Shown: in pieces, positions 1 to 8,715 of the stretch
Position numbering within the stretch: position 1 is the stretch's first letter
How the letters are laid out: every line of letters begins with the position of its first letter
NCBI GenBank assembly: GCA_013178165.1
Contig: JABLXG010000004.1
Location: 310,001-374,000, forward strand
DNA: 64,000 bases
From: Anaerolineae bacterium
GTDB lineage: Bacteria > Chloroflexota > Anaerolineae > Aggregatilineales > Ch27
Direction: 5' to 3'
Program-made: the position numbers and the translations under genes
Notes under the pieces: model-generated
What the model was told of the DNA's origin: nothing
The model's database searches: none
Seen by the model: the letters and a program-made list of their open reading frames with translations, nothing else

Positions 1-545
1 TCGGGCGGCACCCGCACGATGGCAGTGACGCGGTAGGGATATTCCCGCTCGCCATCGAGCAGGATCACCTCATCGCCGATCTGCGCCTCAAACAGGTAGG
101 CGAAGGGTCCCGGCTCGCCGCGCTCGTTGGTCACATGCCCGGCCAGGACGATGTTGCCACCTGGCTCGCCGATCCAGCTGGTGCCCTGCAGATGGCCGAC
201 CGAGTCGCCCAGATAGCGCGTCTCCCAGCTCTGGGCGGTGCGGGCAGCGTTGATGATGCGGGAGGTAACCAGCGCGCCGGGGAAAGTGATTGCTCGCGGT
301 ATGGCCACCGGATCGATGGTTGGCGTGGGCAGGACATCGGCGCGAGTCAGCCGTTCCGGCATGGTTGGGGTGAGGCCAGGGGCTAGTTCTGGCGGCAGGG
401 TAGGTGTTGAGGCCGGGCGCGGGCTGAGCAGCGGCGTGCCAAGGTGCTCCCAGCCGATCACGATCAGCACAACGATCAGGGCCATCAGGGCGAGTTGCCA
501 CCAGAGGATGCGGCGGAGTCTTCGCCGCTGGTAGGGAGAGTACAT
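1..545 (-). CDS. sortase (class D/E-like), C-terminal part outside window
   Basis: Sortases are membrane-anchored cysteine transpeptidases that cut a sorting signal and attach surface proteins or assemble pili. The frame starts at ATG 545 (AGGAAA ribosome site 8 bases upstream) and stays open to base 1, giving 181 visible residues. It begins with a basic stretch and one membrane helix (about residues 14-32), then a Pro/Thr-rich linker (about 40-75). The start of the sortase beta-barrel follows: the pattern G-N-I-V-L-A-G-H-V-T carries the presumed catalytic His at residue 137, followed by GPFAYLF and IGDEV, all typical of the family. The catalytic Cys and Arg would lie beyond the window edge and cannot be checked. 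It diverges from the AAA+ ATPase gene. Confidence 0.85.
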   Translation of the reverse strand, partial: MYSPYQRRRLRRILWWQLALMALIVVLIVIGWEHLGTPLLSPRPASTPTLPPELAPGLTPTMPERLTRADVLPTPTIDPVAIPRAITFPGALVTSRIINAARTAQSWETRYLGDSVGHLQGTSWIGEPGGNIVLAGHVTNERGEPGPFAYLFEAQIGDEVILLDGEREYPYRVTAIVRVPP

Positions 546-583
546 GGCTGGTTTCCTGAGCCTGCTCGCAGCACGTAATGGTG

Positions 584-611
584 ATTGTAGTTCGGGCAGG
601 CCGAAACACAA
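584..611 (-). promoter_or_regulatory. candidate promoter for the sortase gene
   Basis: On the minus strand there is a TACAAT -10 hexamer (584-589) with a weak TTGTGT -35 (606-611) 16 bases upstream. The -10 matches well, the -35 only in TTG. Confidence 0.35.
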
Positions 612-619
612 CAGCTGGC

Positions 620-648
620 TGGTCGGAATCCCCGCCTGTCACTATACT
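620..648 (+). promoter_or_regulatory. candidate promoter for the AAA+ ATPase gene
   Basis: TATACT (643-648) is a good -10 about 58 bases upstream of the GTG start. The -35 position (620-625, TGGTCG) is poor, so this rests on the -10 alone. Confidence 0.35.
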
Positions 649-705
649 GATGGGCAACGCTGTACAGCTGAACCCTCAACCGAAGTGTAGCGGGGAGTTT
701 GAGCC

Positions 706-2004
706 GTGGCCCTGAAAGATCTCACCCTGACCGATGTGATCGCCGCTGCTGAGACGGTGGAAGAGCTGGACATCCCGGTTATCATTGTCAATGATCTCCT
801 GCTGCGGCTGCTGTATAACGAAGGGCAGGTCAGCCTGAGCCGGGCGACCGAAGTCATCCGTGTGCATGGCCACGTGCTTGATTCGCTGCTCCAACAGATG
901 CAGTACGAGCATATGGTGGAGGTCGCCTCGGCGGGGGTAGTTGGCCGCATGAGCTACGTCTATTCCCTGACCGAAGAAGGACGCGCCCGCGCCCGTGAGG
1001 CGTTTGAGCGCAGCGCTTATGTCGGCCCGGCCCCCCTCTCCTTGGAGCGCTACAGCCAGGCCATTCTGATGCAGACGGAACAGGCGGAGGTCGTCCGACC
1101 GGAGACGGTCAGGCAGGCCCTGAGCGATCTGGTGCTGCCCGATAACTTCCACCGCCGGATCGGGCCGGCGATCAATGCCGGGCATTCGCTGTTTCTCTAT
1201 GGCCCGCCTGGCAACGGTAAGTCGACCATTGCCGCCTCTATCGCCCGCCTGCTCAGCGGCGAAAGCCCGATCTGGCTGCCTTATGCTGTCACCGTCGCCG
1301 GGCAGATCATCACCATCTTCGATCCGCTGATCCACCGCTCAGCCTCTTTGCCGCCGGAGCGGGCCGCACTGCTGAACGTTGACCGGCGCTGGGGGCTGTT
1401 CTATCGCCCGGCGGTGACGGTGGGCGGTGAACTGACGCTGGACGCGCTGGAGTTGCGCTACGATGAGGTGGCCAAATTCTACGAAGCGCCACTACAGATG
1501 AAGGCCAACGGCGGTATGTTCCTGATCGACGACTTCGGGCGGCAGCGGATCAGCCCGGCGGCGCTACTTAACCGCTGGATTGTGCCGCTGGAATCGCGGG
1601 TGGACTACCTGCGCCTGCGCACCGGCCAGACCATGCAGGTACCCTTCCGTCAGTTCCTGGTGTTTAGCACTAACCTCGATCCCCAGGACCTGGTTGACGA
1701 TGCTTTCCTGCGCCGTATCCAGGTCAAGGTGGCCGTGACCCGGCCCGATGAGCGGATGTTCTACCAGATCTTTACCCGTGTCTGTGAGCAGTTGAACCTG
1801 CCCTTTGATCGCGATTCATTTGTTCATCTGCTGCAACGCTGGTACCGCGAACCGCAACGCAAGCTGCAGGCCGTTCATCCACGGGATATCCTGAGCATTG
1901 TGGCGGCGATGTGCGAGTATGAGGGTCAGCCACGCCATATGACGCCGGAATTGATCGATGACGCGTGCGAGAGCTACTTTGTCAAGGAAGCCAGCGCCAT
2001 GTAG
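706..2004 (+). CDS. AAA+ ATPase with N-terminal winged-helix-like region
   Basis: A 432-residue protein starting at GTG 706 behind a GGGGAG ribosome site. Residues about 20-110 are helical and resemble a winged helix. The ATPase core follows: Walker A GPPGNGKST near residue 166, Walker B-like F-L-I-D-D-F-G near 270, a sensor-1-like STNLDP stretch and DAFLRR, an arginine-finger-type motif, near 330. This fits the AAA_5/MoxR-like group of soluble ATPases that remodel other proteins. The substrate cannot be told from sequence. It diverges from the sortase gene, so a link with the cell surface is possible but unproven. There is no signal peptide or membrane helix. Confidence 0.8.
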   Translation: MALKDLTLTDVIAAAETVEELDIPVIIVNDLLLRLLYNEGQVSLSRATEVIRVHGHVLDSLLQQMQYEHMVEVASAGVVGRMSYVYSLTEEGRARAREAFERSAYVGPAPLSLERYSQAILMQTEQAEVVRPETVRQALSDLVLPDNFHRRIGPAINAGHSLFLYGPPGNGKSTIAASIARLLSGESPIWLPYAVTVAGQIITIFDPLIHRSASLPPERAALLNVDRRWGLFYRPAVTVGGELTLDALELRYDEVAKFYEAPLQMKANGGMFLIDDFGRQRISPAALLNRWIVPLESRVDYLRLRTGQTMQVPFRQFLVFSTNLDPQDLVDDAFLRRIQVKVAVTRPDERMFYQIFTRVCEQLNLPFDRDSFVHLLQRWYREPQRKLQAVHPRDILSIVAAMCEYEGQPRHMTPELIDDACESYFVKEASAM

Positions 2005-2047
2005 CGGCAGAGGGCTGCTGTGCATCGCCCTGCATCTCTCATCCGGC

Positions 2048-3517
2048 TCATGGCCTGGGCGCCCTGCGTAGCTTGTCCAGCGCCACATGACCTGTTTGCC
2101 CGTTGACCAGCACCAGCCGGGTGTCGCCGTCAATCTCGATCAGTTGCCCTACCCATACCGGCAGCAGCGCCAGGCGGTAGGTCATGAACTGGGTATAAGC
2201 GCTAATTTGCAGCGAGCCGGGATCGTTGTTATAGCCGGTGTTGCGCGGACGGTGCAGGCGCAGACTCACCCCGGCACGATGCAGGGCTTCCCGCGTCAGG
2301 CGCGGGCGGACATCCAGCGAGGCCTGAGTCATGTCGGTCGCGTAAATCTGGGCCGGGAAGGCGGCTAGCAGGCGTGGATCATAGTCTACGCCGCGCCGGA
2401 GATCGTACGGCTCCAACTGCCTCAGCAGGGCAGGGGATGGGTTTGGCACGGCAGGATGCAGCACATCGCTGAGTAGCACGGGGTGTTGGCCGCTCGCCGC
2501 CGCCCGTGTCCATGACCAGTTGACGATCATGTCCGCATCGAAGACCCAGAAGGGCAGGTAGCTCCCCTGCAGGTCAATACGGGCTATGTCATCGGCGAAG
2601 AGGCGAGTGATCCGCCGCAACCCGCTACGCAGGAATTCCTCGACCGCCTGTTGCGCCTCCGCCTGGCTGAGCGTGAACGGCACGATCACATCAGGCTGTT
2701 CAAAGGTGTGGCTGACACTCTCCTGCACCAGATGTTGCGACTGACAGAACCGGCAGGTGGTGGTCAGGGTGGTGGGGGCCAGGGTAGTGATCGCCCCGCA
2801 CGACTGGCAACGCAGCCAGCGCGGGCCAATATGCCACTCGTGGGCCGCAGTCTTGCGCCGGAGGTTGCCTTCCAGAACGGTTTCATGGCGGTCGGTGCGG
2901 TCCAGCGCGTCGGCGTCCACGATCTGGTAACCACAGAAGCGGCAGTAGACCAGACGCTCAGCCTCGTTGTAGGTCAATTGCCCGCCACACTGCGGGCAGA
3001 CCAGGCGCTCGGTCGGGACCTGGCCGGGAGCCAGATTGGCGGCAGGGCGCGACGGTTTCTCCGGTTGCAGCGCGCCATCCAGTTCAGCCAGCAAGCGCAT
3101 AGCCAGCGGATGGCCGGGCTTGAGGGCGATCACATGTTCCAGGCAGCGGCGCTGTTCGTCCGCATCAGCAGCCAGCGCGGCCAGATGTAGCCAGGTGTCG
3201 GCGTGCTCGTCGCTGATCTCCAGGACGGCTTCCAGCTTGCGGCGGACTTCGTCCTGATTGCCCCTCGCCAGCGCCCACATCACGTCCTGCAGCCGCCCGC
3301 GCAGGCGTACACGGGTGAAGTCGTCCAGGGTGGCGGGCAGATCGTCCAGATCGAGGCCGGGGGGCGGCGGGAAGGCGACCGGAGGTCGGGGGGGCGCGTT
3401 GGCAGGGCGTTCCGCGCCGTGCGCTGCGTCAGGGCGAAAGCCACAGGCCGGGCAGCGCATCGTCCCAATGCTCCAGTCAAAGGCCAGATCAGCGGCATGA
3501 CAGCGGGGGCAGTTCAT
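2048..3517 (-). CDS. multi-zinc-ribbon protein with TPR-like segment
   Basis: A 489-residue protein. ATG 3517 was chosen because AGGGG lies just upstream and the first zinc ribbon begins at once. Three Cys4 ribbons are visible: CPRC...CPAC (about residues 3-25), CPQC...CRFC (about 174-195) and CQSC...CRFC (about 238-260). Between the first two are helical repeats like a TPR, with the phrases DEHADTWLHLAALA and ALKPGHPLAMRLLAEL. The C-terminal half (about 275-480) is a mixed region with WVFDAD, a Trp-rich strand and LALLPVWV. Its context gives no role. It could be an assembly or scaffolding protein; I do not recognise a characterised homologue. Confidence 0.75.
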   Translation of the reverse strand: MNCPRCHAADLAFDWSIGTMRCPACGFRPDAAHGAERPANAPPRPPVAFPPPPGLDLDDLPATLDDFTRVRLRGRLQDVMWALARGNQDEVRRKLEAVLEISDEHADTWLHLAALAADADEQRRCLEHVIALKPGHPLAMRLLAELDGALQPEKPSRPAANLAPGQVPTERLVCPQCGGQLTYNEAERLVYCRFCGYQIVDADALDRTDRHETVLEGNLRRKTAAHEWHIGPRWLRCQSCGAITTLAPTTLTTTCRFCQSQHLVQESVSHTFEQPDVIVPFTLSQAEAQQAVEEFLRSGLRRITRLFADDIARIDLQGSYLPFWVFDADMIVNWSWTRAAASGQHPVLLSDVLHPAVPNPSPALLRQLEPYDLRRGVDYDPRLLAAFPAQIYATDMTQASLDVRPRLTREALHRAGVSLRLHRPRNTGYNNDPGSLQISAYTQFMTYRLALLPVWVGQLIEIDGDTRLVLVNGQTGHVALDKLRRAPRP

Positions 3518-3555
3518 CAGACAACCCCTTTTGCGATCAGTCGGATGATACTGCC

Positions 3556-3561
3556 ATTGTA
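3556..3561 (-). promoter_or_regulatory. extended -10 upstream of the zinc-ribbon gene
   Basis: The minus strand reads TGCTACAAT, an extended -10, about 40 bases upstream of ATG 3517. No convincing -35 is present at 16-18 bases, which is acceptable for a TGn promoter. Confidence 0.45.
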
Positions 3562-3724
3562 GCATGGCGCGGGGTGTGTCAGGCGGATGTCAAACGCCTG
3601 TCGGCCCGGTTTCAGGACGGACACGGCAGGGCGAGATGGGACGTTTTTGCCTCTGCAAGCCAGATGTGTGATGATCGGTTGCAGGTCGGTCGTCCGGGTG
3701 GAAAAATCACGCGCAGGGGGAGCC

Positions 3725-5284
3725 ATGCAGACGCTTGTACTTGACGGTGAGAGCCTGAAAATCGAGGACGTGTGGGCGGTAGCGATGGAGGGGGCTGACG
3801 CCGTCCTCAGCCCGCCGGCAAGAGCGCGCGTCCAGGCCTGCCATGAGGCTGTGCAGCGGCTGGTGGCGGCGGGCGAGATCGCCTACGGCATCACGACAGG
3901 CTTTGGTGCGTTTAAGAAAAAGCTGATCCGCCCGGAACAGACGGCAGCGCTCCAGGTAAACCTGCTTCGCAGCCACGCGGCGGGCGTCGGCCCGCTGGCC
4001 GACGAGGCGACGGTACGGGCGATGCTGGTTGTCCGCGCCAATACCCTGGCCAAAGGCTTTTCCGGCGTGCGCCCCGTGATCATCGACACGTTGCTGGACA
4101 TGCTGCGCAGGGGCGTCTACCCGGTCGTGCCGCAGCAGGGATCGCTGGGCGCATCCGGCGACTTGGCTCCGCTGGCCCACCTGGCGCTTGTCCTGATCGG
4201 CGAAGGCGAGGCCGTGTACCAGGGCGAGCGGCTGCCCGGCGGGGAGGCGCTGCGGCGGGCGGGCATCACCCCGGTGACGCTGCAGGCCAAAGAAGGGCTG
4301 GCCCTGCTCAATGGCACGGCCTTCATGACCGCTCTGGGGGCGCTGACCACCTACCGCGCCGAGCGGCTGGTGTGCCTGGCGGATGTAGCCGGGGCGATGT
4401 CGCTGGAGGCGATGCGCGGCACGCCGGCAGCCTTTGACGCGCGGCTGATGATGGTCCGCCCGCATCCCCGCGCCATCGACGCAGCGGCCCACCTGCGTGA
4501 GATCATCGCCGGTAGCACCTTCCTGCGCCCGCACGACCCGACTGACATTCAGGACGCCTATTCGTTGCGCTGCATGCCGCAGGTACATGGCGCTGTGCGC
4601 GATGCCGTGGCTTACGCCAGCTGGGTACTGAACATCGAATTGAACTCCGCCAACGATAATCCGCTGGTGTTTGTTGGGGAAGATGGCCGGGCGGAGGTGA
4701 TCAGCGGCGGTAATTTCCACGGCGCGCCGGTGGCGATGGCGATGGACTATCTGGGTATGGCCCTGACCGACCTGGCCAGCATCAGCGAGCGGCGGCAGGC
4801 CCGGCTGGTCGATCCCTCCAAGCATGACGGCGCGTTGCCGCTGTTCCTGACCGAACACGGTGGGCTGGAAAACGGCCTGATGATCGCTCAGTACACCTCG
4901 GCGGCGCTGGTGGCGGAGAATAAGGTGCTGGCCCATCCGGCGGTGGTGGACAACGCCTCGACTTCGGCTGACGTGGAGGATCACGTCAGCATGGGTGCGA
5001 CCGCTGCCCGCCAGGCCCATGAAATCCTGATCAATGCTGAGACTGTCGTGGCTATCGAGTTGTTGTGTGCAGCGCAGGCGATCGACTTCCGGCGGCGGAC
5101 ACTGCCGGAGGGGGCGAAGCTGGGGCGGGGCACGCAGGCGGCCTATGATCTGGTGCGGGGAGCCGTGCGCTTCTGGGATCACGATCATGTACTGGCGCCG
5201 GATATTGAGGCAGTGCGGCGCATGGTGGCCGATGGCACACTAGTGGAGGCGGTGCGAGCGGTGGTAGACCGCCCACAGACGTGA
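3725..5284 (+). CDS. hutH: histidine ammonia-lyase
   Basis: Converts L-histidine to trans-urocanate and ammonia, the first step of histidine breakdown, in the cytoplasm. ATG 3725 gives 519 residues, the usual family length (about 500-520); an upstream in-frame extension looks non-coding. The self-forming MIO electrophile motif Ala-Ser-Gly is at residues 143-145 inside GSLGASGDLAPLAH. The pair Ser-His in RSHAAGVG is the histidine-selective signature, as opposed to the residues of Phe or Tyr lyases. NSANDNPLVF and EDHVSMGATAARQ, both conserved in HALs, are present. No hutU, hutI or hutG lies nearby, so the rest of the pathway must be elsewhere, or urocanate has another use. Confidence 0.93.
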   Translation: MQTLVLDGESLKIEDVWAVAMEGADAVLSPPARARVQACHEAVQRLVAAGEIAYGITTGFGAFKKKLIRPEQTAALQVNLLRSHAAGVGPLADEATVRAMLVVRANTLAKGFSGVRPVIIDTLLDMLRRGVYPVVPQQGSLGASGDLAPLAHLALVLIGEGEAVYQGERLPGGEALRRAGITPVTLQAKEGLALLNGTAFMTALGALTTYRAERLVCLADVAGAMSLEAMRGTPAAFDARLMMVRPHPRAIDAAAHLREIIAGSTFLRPHDPTDIQDAYSLRCMPQVHGAVRDAVAYASWVLNIELNSANDNPLVFVGEDGRAEVISGGNFHGAPVAMAMDYLGMALTDLASISERRQARLVDPSKHDGALPLFLTEHGGLENGLMIAQYTSAALVAENKVLAHPAVVDNASTSADVEDHVSMGATAARQAHEILINAETVVAIELLCAAQAIDFRRRTLPEGAKLGRGTQAAYDLVRGAVRFWDHDHVLAPDIEAVRRMVADGTLVEAVRAVVDRPQT

Positions 5285-5489
5285 ATGGAGACCAGGAGGC
5301 CAGGAAACCGGGAAGCCGGGAGGTCAGGTGAGGAGCGTGCAACAGTATATTGCTATATAGCGGCCTCGCCATAGTAGGCAAGGCTACCGGGCAGGTCAGA
5401 CCTGGCTTGGTCAGGACCGGCGGATGGATGCCTGCACGCCCTGGCCGTTTTCTCCGCAGCATCGCGGGCAAGCCGGAGTAGGGCGTCAC
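5285..5489. other. convergent intergenic region between hutH and the exonuclease gene
   Basis: Both flanking genes end here. The first 50 bases contain purine-rich imperfect repeats of the form CCAGGA/CCGGGA (about 5290-5328), followed by an AT-rich spot near 5345-5360. I see no clear terminator with a U tract. Confidence 0.5.
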
Positions 5490-6059
5490 TCAGAACAAAC
5501 GCGGCTGGGTCGGGGCGGCAGCAGCGGCCATCTTCCTGACCAGCGCCAGCGTGAGCAGGACATCACCGAGGGCGCGGTGGACATTCTCGACTGGGATTCC
5601 TTCGCGGCGGCAGGCATCGCCCAGGCGGGTGTAACGCAGCGCTCCGATGAAGGTGGTGTAGGCGCGCATAGCGCACCACCACTCGGCGGGCTTCGGCTCC
5701 GGCAGCATGTGGCGGCGGCACACATGGCGTAGCACGCCCTGCTCGAATTCGTGATTGTAGGCAATGACCACCCGGCCATTGAGCAAATTGACGATCTGCG
5801 GGTAGACCGCCGGGAAAGGCGGTTTGTCAGCCACGTCGGCGTCGTAGATACGGTTGATACGGGATGCATCGGGCGGGATGCGCCCTTGTGGTCTGACCAG
5901 CGTGTTGAGTAGGACCGTGCCCGCCGCGTCAATGATAGCCACCTCAATGACCTGCACGCCGGGATCATCGGCCATGCCGGTTGTTTCCAGGTCTATCAGC
6001 ACGCAACCCGCCTGCAATAGTTCGGCGGCGCGGGCTGCGACTTCCTGCGGGGTGTTCAT
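5490..6059 (-). CDS. DEDDh-family 3'-5' exonuclease (DnaQ-like)
   Basis: A 189-residue nuclease of the DnaQ/RNase T fold that removes nucleotides from 3' ends using two metal ions. ATG 6059 was preferred to an upstream GTG because AGGGGA lies about 8 bases before it. ExoI is D-L-E-T-T near residue 25, ExoII is in the YNHEFEQG segment near 100, and ExoIII is H-R-A-L-G-D near 160, with the His that defines the DEDDh class. It has no polymerase or helicase domain, so it is either a free proofreading subunit or a repair/RNA nuclease; sequence does not decide. It follows the MFS gene by 48 bases on the same strand. Confidence 0.85.
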   Translation of the reverse strand: MNTPQEVAARAAELLQAGCVLIDLETTGMADDPGVQVIEVAIIDAAGTVLLNTLVRPQGRIPPDASRINRIYDADVADKPPFPAVYPQIVNLLNGRVVIAYNHEFEQGVLRHVCRRHMLPEPKPAEWWCAMRAYTTFIGALRYTRLGDACRREGIPVENVHRALGDVLLTLALVRKMAAAAAPTQPRLF

Positions 6060-6107
6060 CGGTATTTCCCCTTTCTCAACCACTTTGCGCCTGTCGCCTA
6101 GCGTAAC

Positions 6108-7343
6108 TCACGCAGCGCGGGCGGTCTCTTCCCCGGTCTTGCGGATCGTACGGCCCCGGCTCAGCCAGGCGAAGCCACCCGCCGCCAGCAGCGAGGCTGC
6201 CGTGCCGAAGTACCAGATGGCAGCAGGCAGGAAGCGATCCCCCAGCCAGCCGCCGATAACCGGGCCGATCCCGCCACCAATGCGGTAGGACAGGCCGTAT
6301 ACGCCCATGTATCGCCCGCGCATATCCGCCGGGGCCAGCGCCGCAACCAGTGTGGTAGCGGTCGGGGCGATGATCAGTTCCCCGATGGTCATGATCACGA
6401 TGCCCACCCAGAAGGCCAGAAAGACCTGACCCGTGGCAAAGATCGCCAGCCCTCCGGCATAGAACAGGGCGCTGACGGCCATCACACTCAACGGACGGTA
6501 GCGGCGCGTGATCCGGGTCACCGCGTACTGGAACAGGACGACCATTACAGCATTGGTGCCGATGATGAAGCCGAACTGATTCTCCGGGATACGGTACTGC
6601 TCCTTGACGTAGACCGAAAGCAGGGTGAAGACCAGTGAGGCGGCCATCTCCAGTAGCAGGTAGACCCCCCAGAAGGACATGAAGGCACTATCCCGGAAGA
6701 GCGGCCCGTAACCCCGGCTGGCTCCCCGGGCCGAGTCCTGCCGCTGGCGAATCTCGTCGGTAAGCGTCTCCCGCAGCAGGAACAGGGCAGTCAGGCCCAG
6801 GCCGATCTGGATCGTCGCCGCTGTCAGGAAGGAGATGGCATATGACAGGGTGATGATGAATCCGCCGATGGCCGGGCCGACAGCGATCCCGCTGTTGGAC
6901 GCCATGCGCATCAGCGCGTAGGCTTCTGTGCGCTGTTCGGGCGGGATCATGTCGGCGATCATCGCCTGGCTGCCCAGCGAAAAACCGACGCCTGCTGAGG
7001 CGTACAGCACCAGCAACACCGCCCAGGCCGCATAGGTATCAGCGCCTGCCATCATGATCTGCGCCCCGGCGCTGATCAGCGGGCCGATCACCATCACCCA
7101 CTTGCGGCCAAAGCGATCTACCGCCGGGCCGAGCGCGGCGGTGGCCGCCATCGTGCCCAGCGATTGCAGCGTAAATAGCAGCGTGATCTGCGTTAGCGGG
7201 ACACCGAGCTGCTGGCGGATGTGAATCGTCAGGAATGGCCAGACCAGGCTCTGGCCGGTGATGCTGATCAGCGTCCCCCAGAAGAGCACCCACATCTGGC
7301 GAGGGTAACGCTGAGCAAAGAGGCGGCGGGGCAGGATGGTCAC
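6108..7343 (-). CDS. MFS transporter
   Basis: A 411-residue integral membrane protein with about 12 predicted helices in two six-helix halves. The loop after helix 2, D-R-F-G-R-K (about residue 77), is the MFS motif A. The second half repeats the pattern with ADMRGRYMGVY near residue 340. This resembles drug-exporter-type (DHA1/MdtG-like) carriers that swap a substrate for protons. The substrate is unknown. It sits between a PhzF-like enzyme and an exonuclease on the same strand with gaps of 40-50 bases, so they may share a transcript. Confidence 0.88.
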   Translation of the reverse strand: MTILPRRLFAQRYPRQMWVLFWGTLISITGQSLVWPFLTIHIRQQLGVPLTQITLLFTLQSLGTMAATAALGPAVDRFGRKWVMVIGPLISAGAQIMMAGADTYAAWAVLLVLYASAGVGFSLGSQAMIADMIPPEQRTEAYALMRMASNSGIAVGPAIGGFIITLSYAISFLTAATIQIGLGLTALFLLRETLTDEIRQRQDSARGASRGYGPLFRDSAFMSFWGVYLLLEMAASLVFTLLSVYVKEQYRIPENQFGFIIGTNAVMVVLFQYAVTRITRRYRPLSVMAVSALFYAGGLAIFATGQVFLAFWVGIVIMTIGELIIAPTATTLVAALAPADMRGRYMGVYGLSYRIGGGIGPVIGGWLGDRFLPAAIWYFGTAASLLAAGGFAWLSRGRTIRKTGEETARAA

Positions 7344-7382
7344 AGTGTTCGGTTCACCTTGCTGATCTGGCGCGGCAGGGCG

Positions 7383-8270
7383 CTACAGGTACAGTTCCCC
7401 CCGGATGACTGTCACGGCGGAGCCAGCGATACGCACAGCGGTGATGGCCTCCGGGGCGCCTTCCAGCTCAACATCCACCAGGCCAGGGCGGTTCATCAGG
7501 TGGCCCTGCTCGACGGTGAAAATGCGCCGGTCGATCAGGCCGTAGCGGAACAGGTAGGCCGCCATGTTGCCGGTAGCCGAGCCGGTCACCGGGTCCTCGA
7601 AGACATTATCGCCGGGGGCGAAGTGCCGGGCATGAGCGGCGTGGGCCGGATCCAGAGCTTCCAGCGTAAAGATATGCACGCTGAACCAGTCGCCTTCCGT
7701 CCGCAGGGCCTTGAGCGCGCTGGTGCTGGCTTCCACGCGCCGCAGTACATCCAGCGAGCGCACCGGGATCATGATCTGCGGCGTACCTGTGGAGACTGTC
7801 TGAATCGGGTAGCCGGGCAGCAGATCATCCGGTGTGATGCCCAGGGCGGCTGTCCAGGGTTCCGGGGCATAGGTGCGCAGGAAGACAGGCGGCTTCTGCG
7901 ACATGATCACCCGCTGTGGGCGACCATCCCACAGGTCGATCTCCACCGGCAGGACGCCGATCCCCAGTTCCTGGGTGGCCCGGACACGCCCTTCACCCCG
8001 GATGCGCCCGGCTTCCGCCAGGGCGTGGAAGGTGGCGATGGTCGGATGCCCGGCCAGCGGGATTTCCCCGAAGGTGGTGAAGTAGCGGACGCGGAAGTCA
8101 GCAACCGATGAGCGCATGACAAATGCAGTTTCGGAGAGGTTCATCTCGATGGCGATGGCCTGCATCTGCGCTTCGGTCAGGTCATCGGCGTCAAAGACGA
8201 TGGCGGCGGCGTTGCCGCCGAGCGGCTGCCGCGTAAAGGCATCAACCTGCCAGAAGGGATAGGTAGGCAT
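7383..8270 (-). CDS. PhzF-family epimerase/isomerase
   Basis: A 295-residue protein with the diaminopimelate-epimerase fold of the PhzF family. ATG 8270 was selected because GGGAG lies immediately upstream and MPTYPFWQVDAFT is the usual N terminus. Landmarks: GNAAAIV near residue 19, the catalytic-type Glu in M-N-L-S-E-T-A-F near 45, GEIPLAGHPT near 75, and EDPVTGSATG near 220. PhzF itself isomerises a phenazine precursor, but most members have no known substrate, and no phenazine genes occur here. It is the first gene of a minus-strand trio with the MFS transporter and exonuclease. Confidence 0.88.
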   Translation of the reverse strand: MPTYPFWQVDAFTRQPLGGNAAAIVFDADDLTEAQMQAIAIEMNLSETAFVMRSSVADFRVRYFTTFGEIPLAGHPTIATFHALAEAGRIRGEGRVRATQELGIGVLPVEIDLWDGRPQRVIMSQKPPVFLRTYAPEPWTAALGITPDDLLPGYPIQTVSTGTPQIMIPVRSLDVLRRVEASTSALKALRTEGDWFSVHIFTLEALDPAHAAHARHFAPGDNVFEDPVTGSATGNMAAYLFRYGLIDRRIFTVEQGHLMNRPGLVDVELEGAPEAITAVRIAGSAVTVIRGELYL

Positions 8271-8715
8271 AGGGATCACTCCCTCGTAAGTCACTCCGCT
8301 GATCGCGCCCACTGACATTACCAGAGGATGGCCGAAAGCACGAGTGATTGGCGGTGGCAAACAGCAGGTGGCGGCTGCGTCTTCTTGACGGATTTGCTGT
8401 ATAATGCGGTCAGGTTGTACATTCTGGCGCTGAGCCTGCTTTTCTTACATCTGCGGGCATGCCACAGGAGGCAAAGCAGCCGATTCGGTGGCGGTCTAGC
8501 TGCGGGCCAGTACACAATAATACCTTTTGACAGGACAGTCGCTCCTGCGCTCATCGCTGTTTTTGCGGAAGAATACCCTGTTTGCTGGCAAGAGTGCTTT
8601 TGCTTGGTGGGGCATCCAGCCTGATCGCTGGCGGCAGTGCGCTGGATGATCGGCGCGGGTCGGGCATGGCCGGATGGGTTCCCCGACAAGGGGCCGACGG
8701 GGGAGATGAGACGCT
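8271..8715. other. divergent intergenic region between the phzF-like and anmK-like genes
   Basis: A 445-base gap. It holds a perfect plus-strand TATAAT at 8400-8405. The 17-base-spaced -35 position is poor, and a TTGACG (8385-8390) is only 9 bases away, too close to be its partner. If used, it would give a leader of about 300 bases before ATG 8716. Near 8660-8700 are GC-rich complementary stretches without a U tract. A short open frame across 8328-8624 does not look like a protein. Confidence 0.4.

Noticed and set aside
3707-5188. A 493-codon open frame antisense to hutH
   Set aside because: Shadow of histidine ammonia-lyase; no recognisable domain.
8385-8405. TTGACG plus TATAAT as a promoter
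   Set aside because: Only nine bases separate them, too short for a sigma-70-type promoter.
8328-8624. A 98-codon open frame in the gap before the AnmK-like gene
   Set aside because: It overlaps the PhzF upstream region, has no ribosome site and shows no protein-like pattern.
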